Shown in pieces: positions 9,801 to 17,460 of a stretch of DNA of 64,000 nucleotides. The notes beneath the pieces are model-generated. The model did no database searches. It was given only the letters and a program-made list of their open reading frames with translations, and was not told the origin of the DNA. Within the stretch, counting starts at the first letter, position 1; each line of letters starts with the position of its first letter. The DNA is from an uncultured Chlorobiota bacterium (GTDB lineage Bacteria; Bacteroidota; Ignavibacteria; UBA10030; UBA6906): the NCBI GenBank assembly GCA_900696645.1, contig CAADGV010000030.1:1-64000 (forward strand). Reading direction: 5' to 3'. The position numbers and the translations under genes are program-made.

Positions 9801-10164
9801 CTATACAATTGAACAGATGCTTGAAACGCAATTACGCAAAGAAATGGCGCCGGCCGGCGGCCTGTACTACAAGCTACGCAGTCCCGTTGAGTTGAAGGTC
9901 GGTGTTGGCAGCGGCGAGCACAAAACCGAATTGGAGGTTGCCCGCTCCAATGCCAATCTTCTTCCATCGGATAAAGAACTCAAAGAACTCATAGCTCAGG
10001 CGATCAATCTGGTAAACACATTCGTGGACGGGATGACGGAGGGAAAATTCCCTCTCACATCTCACGACAAGATCGACAAAGTCTGTACCTATTGCGACTA
10101 CAAAACAATCTGCCGCATACAAACTATTCAACGTGTGGAAAATGTGAAACAGGAGGGCGAATGA
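6862..10164 (+). CDS. addB: AddB-like helicase-nuclease subunit with Fe-S cluster motif
   Basis: The 1100-residue protein matches AddB, the nuclease/scaffold subunit of the AddAB double-strand-break resection enzyme. The N-terminal helicase-like domain lacks a GKT Walker A (VVPTKRRSRYL instead), as in inactive AddB helicases. The C-terminal PD-(D/E)xK nuclease shows GKVDRVE and VDYKSG. Four cysteines fit the AddB 4Fe-4S staple: C786 (GRCPYQFF) and C1075-x2-C1078-x5-C1084. A GTG at 6502 keeps the frame open for 120 more codons, but that stretch has no family character and contains a palindrome. I start at ATG 6862, though no strong ribosome site supports it. It heads a tightly overlapping operon; addA lies 9 kb downstream. 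Confidence 0.85.
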   Translation: MPITLRRKNKSSSKQPSLFSAINSAERTLLVVPTKRRSRYLVRELLSAGAETVAQVPIFTLESLAFRLFEGAFESLRVVEEPIQTLLFGQAIVASRGKLSYFHLRDRGNVLPRGTLDKIIQVIRHLKEYGIYPETLAEELVSEDEGDQPKLCDIITIYTTYESLLSDLAAVDPEGVFKMLHHTCTQPKFEQAFRGVFPDVRSVSIVGFDEFTEPELGFIQKLSSLDVEVTLVFDFQPGNEALFGHLEQNYRRFLDMEFVTENDAGTGNVILNRPQVGDRVAQTIWNVAANMFRRNGETRRERCADHVTVVRAKDRVAEVECICRLIKQLVAEKPTLDLSRVCVAMYMPQPYTHIMREQFTRYGIPVNITDRFRLAQSPVVTAIVGLLEVAMRGFRREDVLRTVGSTYFECINNGIPVDAPNLMKTARELRIVGGARSWISRIDRQIQKLRQTHLISLDEEEQKRTKSDINKLEQAKQDIQWLESLLADIVPDQTPAQFFLRLQQLLDALHLSRRIVAIGVSNHPDLVEQDARAYAKFIDVVEQTIHVLEYQSGKDQRYSLRFYIEQLKIAISQERYNVREQFGRGVLVTSIDETRGLPLDVMIVAGLVDGEFPSVYQSELFFGNKRLAEREQRHTWENRYLFYQAITNWSEHLYLTYPEQEVERDLVRSGFIDAVLAIAEVEQWEYPGNVPFEDTIHSADDYLRHHGHALLSQEKRKEDDVPASLRDKVRVVEKGLLVESSRVQTHHLPEFEGMIFNDISDEAKESLRQLKHRVYSVSQLESYGRCPYQFFARRILRLNIVEDVEEEFSPLDKGSVLHDILFEFYVERREQRLPSLVGCSDNEFSDAHKMLLAIAERKLDEIDIPDAFWELEKELILGNKNTGEGMLSEFLEHERKRMSPLQPGFFEVGFGPQPGSRSRIDSKLFSAEPVVAGNIQLSGKVDRVEIGEEAFVIVDYKSGNVQARLDDIRSGISLQLPIYLYTIEQMLETQLRKEMAPAGGLYYKLRSPVELKVGVGSGEHKTELEVARSNANLLPSDKELKELIAQAINLVNTFVDGMTEGKFPLTSHDKIDKVCTYCDYKTICRIQTIQRVENVKQEGE

Positions 10165-10388
10165 CGCATATCGAACAACATAAGATCATCAACGAGTTGA
10201 GGGACTTCGAGCGCAACATGACCCGCAACGAGCAGGAAGATTTTCGTATGTTAATGAAACGGGACAAGGATGATGAAGACCTTGATGATATGTCGAAGAA
10301 CAAACTGCTTCTGATGCACGAAAAATACGTTCTCAACAAACCCACAAAGATGGTCAAATCGCCATTTGGTGATTACTACAAGCAATAA
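10161..10388 (+). CDS. Small charged protein translationally coupled to addB
   Basis: The 75-residue protein is not recognised. ATG 10161 overlaps the addB stop (ATGA) and has an excellent AGGAGG at 10151-10156 inside the addB end, so translation is coupled. The sequence is highly charged and helical: an N-terminal amphipathic helix (HIEQHKIINELRDFERN), an acidic middle (RDKDDEDLDD), then a basic segment ending PFGDYYKQ. It has no cysteine and no membrane segment. Its fixed position after addB suggests a function with the nuclease or simply operon membership; the first is a guess. Confidence 0.75.
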   Translation: MTHIEQHKIINELRDFERNMTRNEQEDFRMLMKRDKDDEDLDDMSKNKLLLMHEKYVLNKPTKMVKSPFGDYYKQ

Positions 10389-10423
10389 CCTCATTGCGAG
10401 GTCGGATTGCTGAAGGAGGAATG

Positions 10424-11449
10424 ATGAAAGCAGCATTTGTCACAAAATACGGGGGGCCTGAGGTTTTGGAAATCCGGGAAACGGCAATACCGCGCCCGTT
10501 ACCGGATCAAATTTTGATTAAAGTAAAAGCAATCGGGCTGAATTTTGCAGACGTGATGGGGCGTTTTGGCGTGTATCCCGGTACGCCGCCACCGCCGTTT
10601 ATTCTCGGGCTTGAATTTTCGGGTGAAGTTGTTGAAGTGGGCGCCAAGGTAACGGAGTTCAAAGGGGGAGAACGCGTGATGGGCTACAGCCGTCACGGAA
10701 GTCATGCCGAGTACGTTTGCGTGGGCGAAAAACTCGCAACCCGTTTGCCTGCATCCATGGGGTACGAAGATGGCGCTGCGTTTCTTGTCGTGTACCTGAC
10801 GGCGTACCATGGCATTGTCCGGCTTGCAAACATCAGGCGCGGAGAAAAACTTCTCGTGCATGCCGCCGCCGGAGGCGCAGGGCTGGCGACGTTGCAATTG
10901 GGCAGACATCTCGGTGCCGAGATATTCGGTACAGCGGGAACAGAAGCCAAGATTGAATTAGCGCGCAACAACGGCGCCCATCATGCCATCAATTACAACA
11001 CAACTGATTTTGCCGAGGAGATCAAACGTATTACGGGAGACTATGGAGTTGATGTGGTGATGGATGCAGTGGGCGGACTTGTGTACGACAAAAGCTGGAA
11101 TCTGCTTGCCGGGATGGGCCGATACATTCTATACGGGCTCGCGGCTGTTGCCGGCAAGGGGGCGCTCAACAAATTGAAAGCCGCCACCGTCATGTCGGTT
11201 ATGAAGCCGATATTTCCCGTTCAGCTTATGAGTGCCAACAAATCCATCTTCGGTTTCAATCTTGGTACGCTGAAAGGAAAGGAATCGTATTTCAAAGAAG
11301 CAGCACTTGAGTTGTTGAAGCTGTACGACTTGGGCGTACTGAAGCCTCTCATCGGAAAGATCTTTCCGTTCAAGGATATTGTGGAAGCTCATCGGGCTCT
11401 GCAAACCCGCCAGACTGTGGGTAAAGTTGTTGTTTTAATGGGTGCATGA
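10424..11449 (+). CDS. Medium-chain NADPH:quinone reductase-like oxidoreductase
   Basis: This 341-residue zinc-independent MDR enzyme is of the quinone oxidoreductase/VAT-1 type. The N-terminal GroES-like domain contains GLNFADVMGRFGVYPG. The Rossmann domain has AAAGGAGLATLQLGR as its nucleotide-binding loop, followed by the GVDVVMDAVGG strand. Zinc-binding cysteines of alcohol dehydrogenases are absent. The start is ATG 10424, 4 bases after AAGGAGG (10413-10419); ATG 10421 is too close. It probably reduces quinones or enones with NADPH in the cytoplasm. The last codons overlap the methyltransferase start, so the pair is co-translated. Confidence 0.88.
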   Translation: MKAAFVTKYGGPEVLEIRETAIPRPLPDQILIKVKAIGLNFADVMGRFGVYPGTPPPPFILGLEFSGEVVEVGAKVTEFKGGERVMGYSRHGSHAEYVCVGEKLATRLPASMGYEDGAAFLVVYLTAYHGIVRLANIRRGEKLLVHAAAGGAGLATLQLGRHLGAEIFGTAGTEAKIELARNNGAHHAINYNTTDFAEEIKRITGDYGVDVVMDAVGGLVYDKSWNLLAGMGRYILYGLAAVAGKGALNKLKAATVMSVMKPIFPVQLMSANKSIFGFNLGTLKGKESYFKEAALELLKLYDLGVLKPLIGKIFPFKDIVEAHRALQTRQTVGKVVVLMGA

Positions 11450-12057
11450 TGAACGACGCAACGGGTGTAGATGAGCCTCACTATTGGGATGCCCTGTATC
11501 GCAACAATCAGGATGGTTGGGATATGGGGACTCCAACTCCTGTGTTTGTTGATCTGCTGAAGTCGCGGCGGTTCGAGCCGGGGAAAACACTCGTTCTCGG
11601 CTGTGGAAAAGGGCACGATGCTGTTCTTTTTGCCCAACACGGTTTTCCCGTTACCGCGATTGATTTCTCAGCCGAAGCAATCAAACACACACGCTCGCTT
11701 GCGCAGAAACAAGGGGTGTCGCTCGCATTGGTGCAGGAAGATATTTTTGACTACTCGCTGGGTATTTCCGAGGAATTCGATTACGTGGTCGAATATGTAA
11801 CATACTGCGCGATTGATCCTTCGCGAAGGGCCGAATTTGCTTCAGTTGTACCTTCTCTCATGAAACCGGCAGGGAGATTCATCGGGCTGTTCTTTCCGCT
11901 CGACAACCGGCCTGGGGGCCCGCCGTTTGCTGTTTCGATGGATGAAGTGAACAGGCTTTTCGGGAAGAAACTTGAACTGGTTTCGGTAGAAGTTCCGGAA
12001 CGATCGGTTACTCCGCGAAAGGGAAAAGAGATGCTGACCGTATGGCGGAAGTTGTAA
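11446..12057 (+). CDS. TPMT-like SAM-dependent methyltransferase
   Basis: The 203-residue class I methyltransferase belongs to the thiopurine S-methyltransferase-like group. It has the N-terminal YWDALYRNNQDGWDMGTPTP signature, motif I LVLGCGKGHDA (SAM binding), a VTAIDFS acidic loop and the EYVTYCAIDP motif IV region. Bacterial members methylate thiols, halides, selenium or tellurium compounds, and the substrate cannot be told from sequence. Start ATG 11446 overlaps the upstream stop; ATG 11449 is equally possible. It sits between the oxidoreductase and aat in the addB operon. Confidence 0.87.
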   Translation: MMNDATGVDEPHYWDALYRNNQDGWDMGTPTPVFVDLLKSRRFEPGKTLVLGCGKGHDAVLFAQHGFPVTAIDFSAEAIKHTRSLAQKQGVSLALVQEDIFDYSLGISEEFDYVVEYVTYCAIDPSRRAEFASVVPSLMKPAGRFIGLFFPLDNRPGGPPFAVSMDEVNRLFGKKLELVSVEVPERSVTPRKGKEMLTVWRKL

Positions 12058-12680
12058 TTGACGGTGATGGTATGACAGGCCTGAACAACAAGGAACCTTC
12101 GCTTGACCCCGAGTTTCTCATTGTAGCCTACTGCAACGGCTACTTCCCGATGGCGACCTCACGCAACGGGCCGATTGAGTGGTTTTCGCCCGATCCTCGG
12201 ACAGTCATTCCTCTGGATGAATTCAAAGTATCAAGGAGCCTGAAACAGGACATTCGCAAGAAGGAGCTCGAAATCCGGATCGACACGGCGTTTGAGGAGG
12301 TTATGCGTTGTTGCTCTGACCGCGAAGATACCTGGATTTCCGAAGAAATAATTGCTGCGTACACCAAGTTGCACGGTGCAGGATTTGCGCACAGTGTCGA
12401 GACGTGGTTCAGGGGTTCATTGGTTGGAGGACTCTACGGCGTTACCATACGCGGCGCGTTTTTCGGAGAATCAATGTTCTCTCTCGTGAAGAACGCTTCG
12501 AAAGTTGCGCTCTTTCACCTCGTTGAAAGACTGAAATCCCGCAATTTCGTTTTGCTGGATACACAGTACATGACGGAACATCTTCGAAGTCTCGGCGCCA
12601 TCGAAATTCCGCGAAGCACATACCTCAACCTGCTATCGGAGGCTTTGGCCGTCGAAGCCAAATTCTCGGACTTGAAGTAG
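12042..12680 (+). CDS. aat: Leucyl/phenylalanyl-tRNA-protein transferase
   Basis: Aat adds Leu or Phe to N-terminal Arg/Lys of proteins, making N-degrons for ClpS/ClpAP. The 212-residue frame shows the family pattern: CNGYFPMA, IEWFSPDPR, an EVMRCCSDR segment, TWIS, GGLYGV, FFGESMFS and LLDTQYMTEHLRSLGA. It has the short N-terminus common outside Proteobacteria. ATG 12042 overlaps the methyltransferase by 16 bases; ATG 12072 would also give a complete domain. It is the last gene of the addB operon. ClpC is the only Clp ATPase in view. Confidence 0.95.
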   Translation: MAEVVIDGDGMTGLNNKEPSLDPEFLIVAYCNGYFPMATSRNGPIEWFSPDPRTVIPLDEFKVSRSLKQDIRKKELEIRIDTAFEEVMRCCSDREDTWISEEIIAAYTKLHGAGFAHSVETWFRGSLVGGLYGVTIRGAFFGESMFSLVKNASKVALFHLVERLKSRNFVLLDTQYMTEHLRSLGAIEIPRSTYLNLLSEALAVEAKFSDLK

Positions 12681-12860
12681 ATTTCCAAGCAATTTTTGGG
12701 CTTTCTTCAGTCACTTAAAGAAAATAGTGAGCGAGCTAACGTATTTGCATACAGAGATTGTGCATATTGGGTTCGGGCAGGGAGCAGAAGAATGGGTTGA
12801 GATAAGACGAATTGCCGTTGATGTAGCGCACTTTTCGCAGATAATTTTGAGTTCGCCGAG

Positions 12861-12889
12861 TTGACACAACGTTAATTTGTAGCTATATT
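12861..12889 (+). promoter_or_regulatory. Sigma-70 promoter of the gene at 12918
   Basis: TTGACA (12861-12866), a 17-base spacer and TATATT (12884-12889) predict a start near 12896, only about 22 bases before the ATG. The 180 bases before it, after aat, hold no gene I can support. Confidence 0.85.
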
Positions 12890-12917
12890 GCTCCCGCAAT
12901 CAAGCGACGGAGAAACA

Positions 12918-13364
12918 ATGCCCACCAACCCCCTTTTACAACAACCTTGGAGAATTGACCGCATGGTCCCTGCACGTGGTTCTCAGAAATTTGAGCGTGT
13001 CACGATCACGCTTCTGCCTACCGCCGACGAACGAAGCTTCAAACATGTTCCTTCAACATTCAGTAAAACGAACCGCACGTATGGCTGGCGGCATTTTGAG
13101 AAGATTGATTATATGATCGTTCCGAAGAAAATCTCAAGCAACGAAATCAAAATTGATATTTTTGTCGATCCCCAATCGAAGAAGAAACTCCAGCCGACCG
13201 ACATCCAGAAGGCGGTGACGAATTTCGTCAAAGCAAAGATTCACTCCGAGTGGTCAGGGTTGAAGCTCGGAAACATCAGCCGGGCAACGGTTGCGTCGCC
13301 CCCCGATCAGAGCTTCCACCGGGGTACGATAGAAGAAATTTTGGGCGCAAATCTCGAAGCGTAG
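12918..13364 (+). CDS. Hypothetical cytoplasmic protein
   Basis: The 148-residue protein is not recognised. ATG 12918 is chosen because GGAG lies 5 bases upstream and a strong promoter ends 28 bases before it. There is no signal peptide and no membrane segment. The N-terminal half is beta-rich (ERVTITLLPT, IDYMIVPKK), a KKKLQPTDIQKAVTNFVKAKI helix sits in the middle, and the last third is proline/serine rich. It is a single-gene transcript: its own promoter is in front and a perfect terminator follows at 13387. This suggests a well-expressed housekeeping or stress protein, but no function can be assigned. Confidence 0.8.
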   Translation: MPTNPLLQQPWRIDRMVPARGSQKFERVTITLLPTADERSFKHVPSTFSKTNRTYGWRHFEKIDYMIVPKKISSNEIKIDIFVDPQSKKKLQPTDIQKAVTNFVKAKIHSEWSGLKLGNISRATVASPPDQSFHRGTIEEILGANLEA

Positions 13365-13386
13365 AAGCGTTGAGTGGCGATTCCAA

Positions 13387-13425
13387 TGCACCGAGGTTGT
13401 TTTCCTCGGTGCATTTTTGTTTTTT
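13387..13425 (+). terminator. Strong intrinsic terminator
   Basis: A 10-base perfect stem TGCACCGAGG (13387-13396) / CCTCGGTGCA (13404-13413) with loop TTGTTTT is followed by TTTTTGTTTTTT. It closes the hypothetical gene at 12918 and shows that purC must start downstream of it. Confidence 0.95.
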
Positions 13426-13469
13426 GGAGTGTCAAGAACTCTTATATGTCCCCTATTTCGAGAAACACA

Positions 13470-14369
13470 ATGGCCCGCCCGGTTATTACCCAAACTTCCT
13501 CCGAAAAATTCAAACCGACGAAACAAGGAAAAGTGCGCGATCTCTACGATCTCGGCGACTCGCTTCTTATTGTGGCAACCGACAGGATTTCAGCGTTTGA
13601 TGTAATACTTCCGGACGGAATTCCCAACAAAGGGAGAGTGCTTACACAGATTTCGGCATTTTGGTTCCGGTATCTTTCATCTGTTGTTGGCAATCATATC
13701 ATCACAACGAATGTTGCGGAGTTTCCTGAACCGTTCCGTTCGGCGTCGGAAATCTTCGGCGGTCGAAGCATGCTGACGAAAAAATTGAGGCCGATTGAAG
13801 TTGAATGTGTCGTTCGCGGCTACATCTCCGGCTCGGGGTGGAGTGAGTACAAGAAATCGAAATCCATCTGCGGAATATCTCTCCCCCAGGGTTTGAGAGA
13901 ATCAGACAAGCTCAGCGAGCCGATCTTCACGCCGACAACAAAAGCCCCCATCGGTACGCACGACGAAAACATTACGTTTGACGATGTTGTGAACCTTGTC
14001 GGAAAGGATCTTGCATCGAAGTTGCGCAACCTGACACTCGAGTTGTACACAAAAGGAGCCGAATACGCGGCGGGCAAAGGCATCATCATTGCCGACACAA
14101 AGTTCGAGTTCGGGTTGGATGAGAACAGGAACATTGTGTGGATTGACGAGGCGCTGACACCCGACTCTTCCCGGTTCTGGCCGATGGGTCAATACAAACC
14201 CGGCGGCGCGCAACCGAGTTTCGACAAGCAGTTTGTCCGTGATTATCTCCTCTCTATACAGTGGAACAAACAGCCGCCAGCGCCAAAACTCCCGGAAGAG
14301 ATCATCCTCACAACAAGCAGGAAGTACGAAGAGGCTTTGGAACTCCTCACCGGCAAGCCGGTGGAGTGA
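13470..14369 (+). CDS. purC: Phosphoribosylaminoimidazole-succinocarboxamide synthase
   Basis: SAICAR synthetase joins CAIR and aspartate with ATP in purine biosynthesis. The 299-residue protein is the long, single-domain form. Motifs are [22 protein letters not shown] (nucleotide/substrate loop), the [17 protein letters not shown] signature, the PIGTHDENI loop and [15 protein letters not shown] near the end. Frames extend left to 13446 and further, but they run into the terminator. ATG 13470 (MARPVITQ) gives the usual N-terminus. No other pur genes are nearby. Confidence 0.95.
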   Translation: MARPVITQTSSEKFKPTKQGKVRDLYDLGDSLLIVATDRISAFDVILPDGIPNKGRVLTQISAFWFRYLSSVVGNHIITTNVAEFPEPFRSASEIFGGRSMLTKKLRPIEVECVVRGYISGSGWSEYKKSKSICGISLPQGLRESDKLSEPIFTPTTKAPIGTHDENITFDDVVNLVGKDLASKLRNLTLELYTKGAEYAAGKGIIIADTKFEFGLDENRNIVWIDEALTPDSSRFWPMGQYKPGGAQPSFDKQFVRDYLLSIQWNKQPPAPKLPEEIILTTSRKYEEALELLTGKPVE

Positions 14370-14403
14370 CGCGCACGTTGCACTGTAATGTACGAGAGCG
14401 GAT

Positions 14404-15654
14404 ATGATGGCCTCTCCTTCAAAGCGTGACGGGAACCTTCAGTTTTTTGTTCCCGACGAATTCCTGCCTGTACTCGTCAACTTCCCTTGGCAAGAGTCCC
14501 TTGAAAAATGGCAGGAACACGGCCTCAGACTCCTCGAAGTGAAAAGCGGGCTCTCGCGTCACGTTGTACGCTTTGTACAAGCGAACAGCCATCGGTTTGC
14601 CATCAAAGAAACGTCGCTGGAAAGCGCCAGGCGGGAATATGCGACGTACGTCCGGCTTCGCGAGATGGACATTCATACTCTTTGGCCTGTCGGCTTCGTA
14701 GCGAGAAATGACGGTACAAGAATCATCGAGACGAAAGTAGGACGCTTGCCGCAAGAACGACACACAGGATTTCTCATCACGGAGTTGATGGAGAAAGTAG
14801 TACCGGACTCGTTCCTCTTCAGGAGGGGCTTCTCAAAGAACAACAGAAGAAGAATCTGGGATGCTGTTATTCGGTTGTTTGTTGAAATGCATTCTCAAGG
14901 TGTGTATTGGGGTGATGCGTCGCTTGCCAACATGTTGATCAACTTCAGCAGCGAGATCGAGCCGGAACTCGGTCGTCGCACCAGATTGCGCGCCATACTT
15001 GCCGATGCCGAGACAGTCGAAATCCATCGCTCAATTACCGATTCGTTACGTCTTGCCGATGTTGAGTTTTTTCTTGAGTCGATGCAGTGGACTGAAGCGG
15101 ATTTGCGCGCAAGCGGCATTGTTCGTGACGCCGTCATGACGGATGAAGACCAGGAATTCATTCTCGAAACATATCACAAGCGGTTTGCGGTTGAGCAGGA
15201 AATGCGTTCGTTCGAGTTGATGACGCATATCGATGTTGACAAACTGCTTGGTGATTTTGACGTGAAGGGATATGCAAGAGTATTACTGAAGCATATCAAC
15301 GAGCACAAGTGGTATATCAGCGAACGGCTCGGTCGCGAAGTATCGCTGGTTGATGCGGCAGAAGAATGGTACAGGGATGTGTTTCAGCCTGTATGCAAAG
15401 TGTTTTTGCAGTATGATGTTGCCGATTTCTTTCCCGAAAAAACAGCGGCAAGTCTCTACGTTGAAATCATGGAACACAAATATCTTCTCAGCGAAAAGGC
15501 AGGCAAAGATGTAGGATTGATTGTGGCCGCGCGTGATTTTGTCGAGAACAAGGCAACACGAAAGCTGCCGCAGCCAATCATTCGTTCCATCATCAGAGAG
15601 TTGAGGGCATTATTCAAACGTCTTCCTCCTCCGTTACAAGCGATCTATTCCTGA
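14404..15654 (+). CDS. DUF4032-like protein with lipopolysaccharide-kinase fold
   Basis: The 416-residue protein has a kinase-like N-terminal two thirds: an invariant-lysine strand HRFAIKET, a catalytic-loop YWGDASLANML (Asp and Asn positioned as in D-x4-N) and a metal-binding LADAETVE replacing DFG. The C-terminal third is helical with an internal duplication (EHKWYISERLGREVSL and EHKYLLSEKAGKDVGL), which is the DUF4032 hallmark. Residues for phosphotransfer are present, so it may phosphorylate a sugar, lipid or protein; the substrate is unknown. It has no membrane segment. It lies 4 bases before the DUF971 gene and could share a transcript with purC. Confidence 0.75.
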   Translation: MMASPSKRDGNLQFFVPDEFLPVLVNFPWQESLEKWQEHGLRLLEVKSGLSRHVVRFVQANSHRFAIKETSLESARREYATYVRLREMDIHTLWPVGFVARNDGTRIIETKVGRLPQERHTGFLITELMEKVVPDSFLFRRGFSKNNRRRIWDAVIRLFVEMHSQGVYWGDASLANMLINFSSEIEPELGRRTRLRAILADAETVEIHRSITDSLRLADVEFFLESMQWTEADLRASGIVRDAVMTDEDQEFILETYHKRFAVEQEMRSFELMTHIDVDKLLGDFDVKGYARVLLKHINEHKWYISERLGREVSLVDAAEEWYRDVFQPVCKVFLQYDVADFFPEKTAASLYVEIMEHKYLLSEKAGKDVGLIVAARDFVENKATRKLPQPIIRSIIRELRALFKRLPPPLQAIYS

Positions 15655-15658
15655 CAAC

Positions 15659-15958
15659 ATGCAGCCCAAACAGATCAAGCGGATATCTCCCAACGAACTC
15701 AGATTTGTCTGGAATGATGGTCGTGAATCGGTATTCACAACGGACTTTCTGCGCATGCATTGTCCGTGTGCAACGTGCCTTCATGAGCGGGAAGAAAACC
15801 GGCGCCAGGGTCTGTTCAGTCTGCCGATTGCCAATCAAACAGAATTGCGTTCTCTCGAACTTTCCGGACGCAACGCAATTGTCGTCACGTGGGGCGACGG
15901 GCACAAGACGGGAATTTATACATGGGAGTATCTCAGGACTCTTGACAGCCTGCGGTGA
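15659..15958 (+). CDS. DUF971 family protein (GBBH-like N-terminal domain)
   Basis: This 99-residue DUF971 protein shows the family signature: a beta-rich domain with LRFVWNDGRES, the metal-binding cluster HCPCATC (C-x-C-x2-C), a conserved LRSLELSGRNA segment and a WGDGHKTGIYTWEYLR end. The fold is that of the N-terminal domain of gamma-butyrobetaine hydroxylase and probably binds zinc. Stand-alone members are common and near-ubiquitous in some lineages, sometimes linked to Fe-S assembly, but without a proven role. It is complete. Confidence 0.9.
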   Translation: MQPKQIKRISPNELRFVWNDGRESVFTTDFLRMHCPCATCLHEREENRRQGLFSLPIANQTELRSLELSGRNAIVVTWGDGHKTGIYTWEYLRTLDSLR

Positions 15959-16103
15959 GCCTCGATGGGGATGCAACTTTCCGGTTCATTTTCGTACAAG
16001 TATGAGGTTTTTACTACACTCTTCAACGTTCACTACAAATCTGATGCGTTTTCTGCGTGAAGAGAACATTTCTACCAACAAATCAATTCATAAGGGAGGT
16101 TAC

Positions 16104-17459
16104 ATGAGCAAGAACATGCTCGCATTCGCGCTGGTGCCGCTGGTTGTTGCGGCAATGATCGCGGGCCCGCCGGAGGTGAAGAAAGATGCTAAAGTCTTTC
16201 CGTATCCGATTCATCAAACGACGCTGGATAACGGGCTGAAGGTCGTTTCCATTCCGTTCGACAGTCCCGGCATTATTGCGTACTACACGGTGGTTCGGGC
16301 CGGTTCGCGCAACGAAATAGAGCCCGGGCTTTCCGGCTTTGCGCATTTTTTTGAACACATGATGTTCCGCGGAACGGAAAAGTACAGCAAGGACGCGTTC
16401 AACAACGTTCTCAAATCCATTTGTGCTGACAACAATGCCTTCACGAACAACGATGCAACGGTGTATCACACACTCGCAAGCGCCGATGCGTTGGAGACGA
16501 TCATGGATGTGGAATCCGACAGGTTCATGAATCTGAAGTACACGGAGGAGGATTTCAAAACCGAGGCGGGGGCAATTCTCGGCGAGTACAACAAGAACTA
16601 TTCAAGTCCGTTCCTCTCCATCTTCGAGAAATTGTATGATAATGCCTATCAGCATCATACGTACAAACATACAACAATGGGCTTCCTGAAGGATATTCAG
16701 GATATGCCGAACCAGTACGAGTACAGCCTGAAGTTCTTCGACAGGTGGTACAGGCCCGAGTACTGCACGATTCTCGTCGTCGGCGACGTGAAGCACGACA
16801 AGTTTGTAACGCTGGCAAAGAAATACTACGGCGGCTGGAAGCGCGGAAACTATGTGCTGGAAGTGCCGCAGGAACCGCCGCAAACTCAAGAGAAGTATTT
16901 TGAGTTGAAATGGAAGGCGCAGACTCTGCCGATTTTAGCCATCGGGTACCACGGCCCGGCGTTCAGCGATAAGCACATCGATATGCCGGCAATAGACTTG
17001 CTTTCGCAGTACGTGTTTTCACAGCAGTCGGAACTGTTCCGCAAGCTTGTTATCGAAGAGCAGGCGGTTGAGTTTGTGCAAGGCAGCCAGGGTGATTCAC
17101 GCGACCCCGGTATGTTCAACATCTTCACCCGCATCAAAGATCCGAAGAATATTGATATGGTGAAGAATGAAATTTTTGCGGCAATCGAAAAGGCGAAAAC
17201 AACGCCTATCTCGGCCAAGCAGCTTGCCGATATCAAATCATTCTTGAAGTACAGCTATGCGATGGGTCAGGATAATGCGAACTCAATTGCCAACAGCATT
17301 GCTCACTACATATCGATGACCGGCGACCCGGAAAGTGTCAATCGTGTGTATGCATTGTATGACAAAGTAACGCCCGAAGATTTATTGATGGTGGCAAACA
17401 AATATTTCGGCGCCAATAACCGCACGATTGTATTGCTGACACAGGAAGGAGCAAACTGA
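16104..17459 (+). CDS. M16 family zinc metallopeptidase, catalytic member
   Basis: The 451-residue exported protease has a signal peptide (hydrophobic 5-20). The inverted zinc motif is H81-x2-E84-H85 (HFFEH), and the distal glutamate in EAGAILGE (E161) is 76 residues later, the expected distance. A second, inactive M16 half follows. ATG 16104 is fixed by GGGAGG 4 bases upstream. M16 peptidases of this size act as heterodimers with a non-catalytic partner, which is the next gene, one base away. It probably degrades peptides in the periplasm. Confidence 0.95.
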   Translation: MSKNMLAFALVPLVVAAMIAGPPEVKKDAKVFPYPIHQTTLDNGLKVVSIPFDSPGIIAYYTVVRAGSRNEIEPGLSGFAHFFEHMMFRGTEKYSKDAFNNVLKSICADNNAFTNNDATVYHTLASADALETIMDVESDRFMNLKYTEEDFKTEAGAILGEYNKNYSSPFLSIFEKLYDNAYQHHTYKHTTMGFLKDIQDMPNQYEYSLKFFDRWYRPEYCTILVVGDVKHDKFVTLAKKYYGGWKRGNYVLEVPQEPPQTQEKYFELKWKAQTLPILAIGYHGPAFSDKHIDMPAIDLLSQYVFSQQSELFRKLVIEEQAVEFVQGSQGDSRDPGMFNIFTRIKDPKNIDMVKNEIFAAIEKAKTTPISAKQLADIKSFLKYSYAMGQDNANSIANSIAHYISMTGDPESVNRVYALYDKVTPEDLLMVANKYFGANNRTIVLLTQEGAN

Positions 17460-17460
17460 C

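Noticed and set aside
13374-13469. Upstream extension of purC
   Set aside because: It runs through a perfect intrinsic terminator; the SAICAR synthetase start fits 13470.
15705-16103. N-terminal extension of the M16 protease into the DUF971 gene
   Set aside because: A signal peptide and GGGAGG mark ATG 16104; the upstream part is the DUF971 gene in another frame.
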